A stretch of 64,000 nt of DNA from JBLEFH01 sp047345645 (GTDB lineage: Bacteria > Pseudomonadota > Alphaproteobacteria > Rhodobacterales > Rhodobacteraceae), in assembly GCA_047345645.1 (NCBI GenBank), contig JBLEFH010000007.1, one strand, 5' to 3'. Shown one piece after another: positions 63,201 to 64,000 of the stretch. Each line of letters begins with the position of its first letter. Position 1 is the first letter of the stretch. The position numbers and the translations under genes are program-made. Below the pieces are notes generated by a model. That model did no database searches and had not been told where the DNA came from. It saw only the letters and a list, made by a program, of their open reading frames with translations.

Positions 63201-64000
63201 TTCAAGGTGGATGCGAATGGCAAGGTGACCTTCCGCGAGGCGCCGGATTACGAGAACCCGAAAGATCACGGCAAGGACAATGTCTATAATGTGACCCTGA
63301 TCCGGGAAACCGATGATCCGACCTGCGCGCCGCAGCGCGAAAATCTGCGGATCGAGGTCTGCGACAAGCCGTCCCTCGGCGATACGGTCTGGTATGACAC
63401 CAATGGCAATGGCAAGCTCGACACAGGCGAGCAAGGCGCGTCGGGTGTGAAGGTTCTGCTGATGAGCGCCGATGGCAAGACCGTTCTTGACACAACGACG
63501 ACGGACGCCAACGGGAAATATCTCTTCGACGATCTCGATGCAGGCGATTATCAGGTAATGTTCGTGGCCCCGAGCGGCTATGTCTTCACCACCGAAAGCC
63601 CAGCGGGCCCGGAAGCGGCCAATAACGACTCTGACGCGGGCGATAACGGCCTGAGCGGCGTGGTCCGCCTCAGCGAGGGCGAGCATCAGCGCAACGTCGA
63701 CGCTGGTCTCATCGTCGAGGACCCCCACACTGCCTCCCTTGGCGACACGGTCTGGTATGACACCAATGCCGACGGCGTGCTGAACGGTTCTGAGAGCGGG
63801 GCGGCGGGTGTGTCTGTCGAGCTGCTGGTCGATGGCGAGGTGGTGGCCACCACGCTGACCGATGCGAATGGCAAATACCTTTTCGACGGTCTCGCGGCGG
63901 GCGATTATCAGGTCCGGTTCACGACCCCGGATGGGTATGAGTTCACTGAGGCCAGCACCGTTGCGGCGGATGCGGTGAACAGCGACTCCGATGCCAATGT
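60273..64000 (+). CDS. Giant SdrD/B-domain (Cna_B-like) surface or secreted protein (partial, 3' end outside the window)
   Basis: The frame starts with ATG at 60273 (GGTGGGA upstream) and is open through the right edge, giving at least 1242 residues. No signal peptide is seen. SdrD-type B domains begin at about residues 77 (ITGRFFVDKNGNN), 200 (ISGRIFVDQNDNN), 522 (VTGTLYYDGDLDG), 1034 and 1155 (SLGDTVWYDTN). Between them lie a beta-sandwich of carbohydrate-binding or DUF642-like appearance (NGDFEGHQYRNLPFY, about 335) and EF-hand-like Ca sites (DLNRDGEIG, DMDGDGKAE, DKDGDGIIKG, about 810-920). A cadherin-like stretch (YRLEGPDAALFKVDANG, about 970) follows. Very acidic and Ca-rich, it resembles RTX-secreted adhesins or matrix proteins. 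The C-terminal secretion signal would lie outside. Confidence 0.85.
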   Translation, partial: MGQIHSNYTNDYLAKILDATGEAWFRSNFGAEAFTKLIAWQTSTGYVSDTDSDETEIIRARAMADETADAEPTGAITGRFFVDKNGNNQDDDGGAVVGATVQLWSYNHDDKEWQVIQEAVTDANGDYIFTGLPDNEDYRVRFINNTGQDFVTSDVGSTETDSDISQVLRDDGQINYVKVRNGSTTENIDAGVKDGDIGAISGRIFVDQNDNNVDDGDGGLAGLKMQLWKYDNGWKVVQETTTDADGNYSFDGLPDHDDYRVRVINDTGRDPVRSSQGGDERFDSDIDQRVSNGWQINYVKVENGAETRDIDMGFKSTAMNALGAEYDDLKVRELGEELIVNGDFEGHQYRNLPFYRYDDGGVEGWKAAGYASQIEVQTIDMKTGQKLNNSVVELDVNAWELGGIKQVVNVTEAGTYQMSFDYGLRDIRDSAWYSDSYTNMFGVRVDGELVQLVGAGTKNGEPLPDFMNRTFDLQLSKGTHTIEFIETGWAEGTHFADDGAGALIDNVSLRKVEMVHDTGVVTGTLYYDGDLDGRQDDNEGGIGGRIVYLLKENGTCVWVDGERVYTETDANGNYSFEGVAPGKYKIGFTEATEYSDKNRLKDTSDSIEIKAGKELSGIDNGFEGKIIDKTIEICENDTFVEDFDTTCEIISEDVYFMVAEDPICANIGRNANDTPDKDGVWNNGGPTAFTHYVWLKEAVDYDVTVTVRLTTDPSEVAPKDGLDYAPDGFAYLTNQSNENGAPRYETIDVVIKAGQVRSEAFYVGTESARFNYVFGLEVDSIYNNDLDEECSKVKRIVTTPIALDLNRDGEIGVTGETSSADKSGIKTLGETVLFDMDGDGKAERIEWFDGSGDGILIDTRPGIANQKMTGLRLFGDEDGKYTDGYDKLRTLFDKDGDGIIKGAELNGLSLWVDNGDAKVERGEIVSLSSKGITEISGNVTTERDADGRELIRSTVQQDFEETGEVTYRLEGPDAALFKVDANGKVTFREAPDYENPKDHGKDNVYNVTLIRETDDPTCAPQRENLRIEVCDKPSLGDTVWYDTNGNGKLDTGEQGASGVKVLLMSADGKTVLDTTTTDANGKYLFDDLDAGDYQVMFVAPSGYVFTTESPAGPEAANNDSDAGDNGLSGVVRLSEGEHQRNVDAGLIVEDPHTASLGDTVWYDTNADGVLNGSESGAAGVSVELLVDGEVVATTLTDANGKYLFDGLAAGDYQVRFTTPDGYEFTEASTVAADAVNSDSDAN
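63372..64000 (+). repeat. Direct repeats of the SdrD B domain
   Basis: Two consecutive B domains start at 63372 and 63735, 363 bases (121 residues) apart. They share near-identical DNA at their starts (GGTCTGGTATGACACCAATG in both) and similar TTDANGKYLF and AGDYQV segments. The array appears to continue past the window edge. Confidence 0.85.

Noticed and set aside
61794..63728. Long open frame of more than 600 codons on the minus strand
   Set aside because: It is antisense to the clearly coding B-domain protein and has no domains or ribosome-binding site. Such frames are common opposite acidic, high-GC genes.
1..64000. tRNA, rRNA, CRISPR arrays or an integrated phage
   Set aside because: The gaps were scanned by eye. 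No tRNA cloverleaf-like sequence, rRNA segment, short regularly spaced repeats, integrase or phage structural genes were seen.

Overview
The window is dense, high-GC DNA (about 60-65% by eye) with short intergenic gaps. Many adjacent genes are coupled by ATGA, GTGA or TGATG overlaps. The proteins recognised (3-hydroxybutyrate dehydrogenase beside a patatin, OpgG/OpgH/OpgC, PreT/PreA, ribose-type and peptide-type ABC transporters, a PrtD-type exporter) and a possible CtrA box point to an alphaproteobacterium, most likely a Rhodobacteraceae/Rhodobacterales member. No rRNA, tRNA, CRISPR array, prophage or intact insertion sequence was seen.

Layout. 1-8.4 kb: patatin (cut by the window edge) and bdhA, a YejA-type peptide-binding protein, DUF502-psuG-psuK (pseudouridine breakdown), rpsB-tsf, and pncA. 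8.5-12.2 kb: a GH1 beta-glucosidase and a beta-helix protein with a type-I-secretion-like tail. 12.2-17 kb: opgG-opgH-opgC, for osmoregulated periplasmic glucans. 17.2-18.9 kb: an apparently cytosolic subtilase with a small partner. 19-31 kb: a glycoside-oxidation cluster with a periplasmic GMC dehydrogenase and its small subunit, a DUF1080 3-keto-glycoside hydrolase, three sugar isomerase-like TIM barrels, a Gfo/Idh oxidoreductase, a ribose-type ABC importer and a LacI regulator. Matching LacI-type palindromes lie in both control regions. 31-35.4 kb: an MscS channel, an alpha/beta hydrolase and two tandem DUF2156-like paralogues.

35.7-43.6 kb is the most unusual part. It is a four-gene, same-strand unit preceded by a perfect TTAA-N7-TTAA box and closed by a strong terminator. 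Gene 1 fuses a P-loop NTPase to an IS256/Mutator-transposase-like module. Genes 2 and 3 are a type I ABC exporter (with a Gln where the H-loop His is expected) and its HlyD adaptor. Gene 4 is a 996-residue fusion of a cyanophycin-synthetase-like ATP-grasp domain, a Mur-ligase-like domain that has lost its P-loop, and a CapA-type metallophosphatase domain. I know of no described system with this composition. Peptide-polymer or modified-peptide synthesis with dedicated export is a hypothesis only.

43.8-52.7 kb is a reductive pyrimidine-catabolism locus (preT, preA, TetR/RutR-like regulator, N-carbamoyl-beta-alanine amidohydrolase, dihydropyrimidinase, NCS1 permease, DUF1330). It is interrupted by one AT-rich orphan gene spliced into the operon. 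52.8-59 kb is a tightly overlapping biosynthetic set: ketoacyl synthase III, SDR, metallo-beta-lactamase-fold hydrolase, F390-synthetase-like adenylate-forming enzyme, acyltransferase-like protein and a convergent ATP-grasp enzyme. 59-64 kb holds a class-3 lipase without a signal peptide and the start of a giant SdrD/B-domain protein cut by the right edge. Both, like the beta-helix protein, are plausible type I secretion cargo.
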